DNA of 24,433 bases from CAZAQB01 sp964487155 (lineage in GTDB: Bacteria > Pseudomonadota > Gammaproteobacteria > Nitrococcales > Nitrococcaceae), in contig CAZAQB010000046.1 of assembly GCA_964487155.1 (NCBI GenBank), positions 1 through 24,433 on the forward strand, given 5' to 3'. The position numbers and the translations under genes were made by a program. The notes beneath the pieces were generated by a model. The model worked only from the letters and a program-made list of their open reading frames with translations. It did no database searches and was not told the origin of the DNA. Below, piece after piece: positions 23,232-24,433 of this stretch. Each line of letters starts with the position of its first letter. Within the stretch, counting starts at the first letter, position 1.

Positions 23232-24368
23232 ATGTCGGACACCATTAGCCTCGCCCGGGAGCTGATCCGCCGGCCTTCGGTCACGCCCGGCGACGCCGGC
23301 TGCCAGGGGCTGCTGGCGGAGCGGCTCGCGGCGGCGGGGTTCCGCTGCGAGTCGCTGCCCTTTGGCGAGGTCTCCAACCTGTGGGCCCGGCGGGGAAGCT
23401 CCGGGCCCCTGCTCGCCTTCGTCGGCCATACCGACGTGGTGCCCACCGGCCCGCTCGAGCGCTGGCGCCACCCGCCGTTCGAGGCCCGGCTGGAGAATGG
23501 CCTGCTGCACGGCCGGGGGGCGGCGGACATGAAGGGCAGCGTGGCGGCCTTCGTAACCGCCTGCGAGCGCTTCGCCACCGCCCACCCCGGCCACCCAGGG
23601 TCGATCGCCCTGCTGCTGACCAGCGACGAGGAGGGGCCAGCGGTGGACGGCACCGTGCGGGTAGTGGAGACCCTCCAGGCCCGGGGCGAGCGCGTGGACT
23701 ACTGCCTGGTGGGCGAGCCCAGCAGCGAGAAGCGCCTGGGCGACACCGTGAAAGTCGGGCGCCGGGGCTCCCTGCACGGGCATCTCACGGTGCACGGCGT
23801 GCAGGGCCACGTGGCCTACCCGCACCGCGCCTGCAACCCGGTGCACGCGTTCGCGCCGGCCCTGGCGGAGCTGGTGGCAAGGCGCTGGTGCGAAGGCAAC
23901 GAGCGCTTTCCGGCCACCACCCTGCAGGTGTCCAACGTGGCCGCCGGCACCGGCGCCTATAACGTCATTCCCGGCAGCCTCCAGGTGGACTTCAACTTCC
24001 GCTTCTCCAGCGCCGTGACTGAGGCGGAACTGCGCCGGCGGGTGGAAGCACTGCTGGAGCGCCACGGCCTGAAATACGAGTTGCGCTGGGAGCTCTCCGC
24101 CCAGCCCTTTCTGACCGAGGCCGGCCGGCTGCTGGAGGCAACGGTGGCGTCCGTGGAGGCCGTCACCGGTCAGCCCCCGCAGCTCTCCACCGCCGGCGGC
24201 ACCTCCGACGGCCGCTTCCTGGCCCCCACCGGCAGCCAGGTGGTGGAGCTGGGCCCCCTCAACCGCACCATTCATCAGATCGACGAGTGCGTGTCCTGCC
24301 GGGATCTGGATGAGCTGTCCGCCATCTACGAGGCGATTCTGGGGCGGGTGCTGGGGACTGAGGACTGA
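23232..24368 (+). CDS. dapE: Succinyl-diaminopimelate desuccinylase
   Basis: Di-zinc M20 hydrolase producing LL-diaminopimelate and succinate. 378 aa (E. coli 375). Metal and catalytic residues are all visible: H66 and D68 (GHTDVVP), D99 (GRGAADMKG), E133 and E134 (SDEEGPA), E162 (GEPSS) and H348 (RTIHQIDE). The dimerisation domain lies at about 176-285 (GRRGSLHGHLTVHGVQGHVAYP). ATG at 23232; no clear Shine-Dalgarno. The last codons and stop (G-T-E-D-stop) are made of a heptanucleotide repeat that continues beyond the gene, so the extreme C-terminus is repeat-derived. The palindromic element separates it from dapD, so it may have its own promoter. Confidence 0.98.
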   Translation: MSDTISLARELIRRPSVTPGDAGCQGLLAERLAAAGFRCESLPFGEVSNLWARRGSSGPLLAFVGHTDVVPTGPLERWRHPPFEARLENGLLHGRGAADMKGSVAAFVTACERFATAHPGHPGSIALLLTSDEEGPAVDGTVRVVETLQARGERVDYCLVGEPSSEKRLGDTVKVGRRGSLHGHLTVHGVQGHVAYPHRACNPVHAFAPALAELVARRWCEGNERFPATTLQVSNVAAGTGAYNVIPGSLQVDFNFRFSSAVTEAELRRRVEALLERHGLKYELRWELSAQPFLTEAGRLLEATVASVEAVTGQPPQLSTAGGTSDGRFLAPTGSQVVELGPLNRTIHQIDECVSCRDLDELSAIYEAILGRVLGTED

Positions 24369-24394
24369 GGACTGAGGACTGAGGACTGAGGACT
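24355..24394. repeat. Heptanucleotide tandem repeat (ggactga)5 plus partial copy
   Basis: Five perfect tandem copies of ggactga occupy 24355-24389, and ggact follows at 24390-24394. The array begins inside the last codons of dapE, supplies its TGA stop and extends downstream. Because seven is not a multiple of three, every frame meets a TGA within 21 bases. Confidence 0.95.
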
Positions 24395-24433
24395 ACTGAG
24401 CGTGACCCCGCAGAGGCGCCTGCCAAGCCCCCC
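24395..24433. other. Window end, nothing recognised
   Basis: The last 39 bases after the heptamer repeat show no start of a recognisable gene. Confidence 0.4.

Noticed and set aside
22992..23248. Two small plus-strand open frames (69 and 78 codons) in the dapD-dapE gap
   Set aside because: They begin or end inside the palindromic repeat, with no ribosome-binding site or recognisable product.

Overview
The window is a compact, high-GC stretch of bacterial chromosome carrying 20 protein-coding genes, all of recognisable housekeeping families. Gene content and order (map diverging from rpsB; then tsf, pyrH, frr, uppS, cdsA, dxr, rseP, bamA, skp, fabZ, lpxA, lpxB, rnhB, dnaE) are the classical gammaproteobacterial envelope/translation supercluster. 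GC richness, the glnD-dapC-dapD-dapE arrangement and the acidic S2 tail would fit a Chromatiales/Ectothiorhodospiraceae-like organism, but the exact lineage is inference. I see no tRNA, rRNA, phage, transposase or CRISPR array.

Minus strand, 67-17140, read right to left. rpsB-tsf (S2, EF-Ts) follow a structured leader and a strong extended -10 promoter. Next come pyrH and frr, uppS and cdsA (lipid carrier and phospholipid precursors), dxr (isoprenoid precursors), rseP-bamA-skp (envelope stress proteolysis, outer-membrane protein assembly, periplasmic chaperone), fabZ-lpxA-lpxB (hydroxyacyl and lipid A synthesis), rnhB and dnaE. Many junctions overlap or are separated by only a few bases (lpxB/rnhB GTGA, rnhB/dnaE ATGA, cdsA/dxr 11 bp, uppS/cdsA 8 bp), suggesting long polycistronic transcription with translational coupling. 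Six genes start with GTG or TTG. lpxD, normally between skp and fabZ, is absent; only 241 bp lie there.

Plus strand, 17415-24368. map-glnD-dapC are translationally coupled (ATGA and TAATG overlaps), followed by dapD. A 214-bp palindromic intergenic element with 29-bp imperfect terminal inverted repeats separates dapD from dapE. dapE ends inside a perfect five-copy heptanucleotide repeat. DapC, DapD and DapE are three steps of the succinylase route to meso-diaminopimelate and lysine; GlnD is the nitrogen-status sensor.

No wholly new system is evident. The points most worth a second look are the missing lpxD, a Phe in the LpxA acyl-chain ruler position, the face-to-face overlapping map/rpsB promoters, the palindromic element and the heptamer repeat at the end of dapE.
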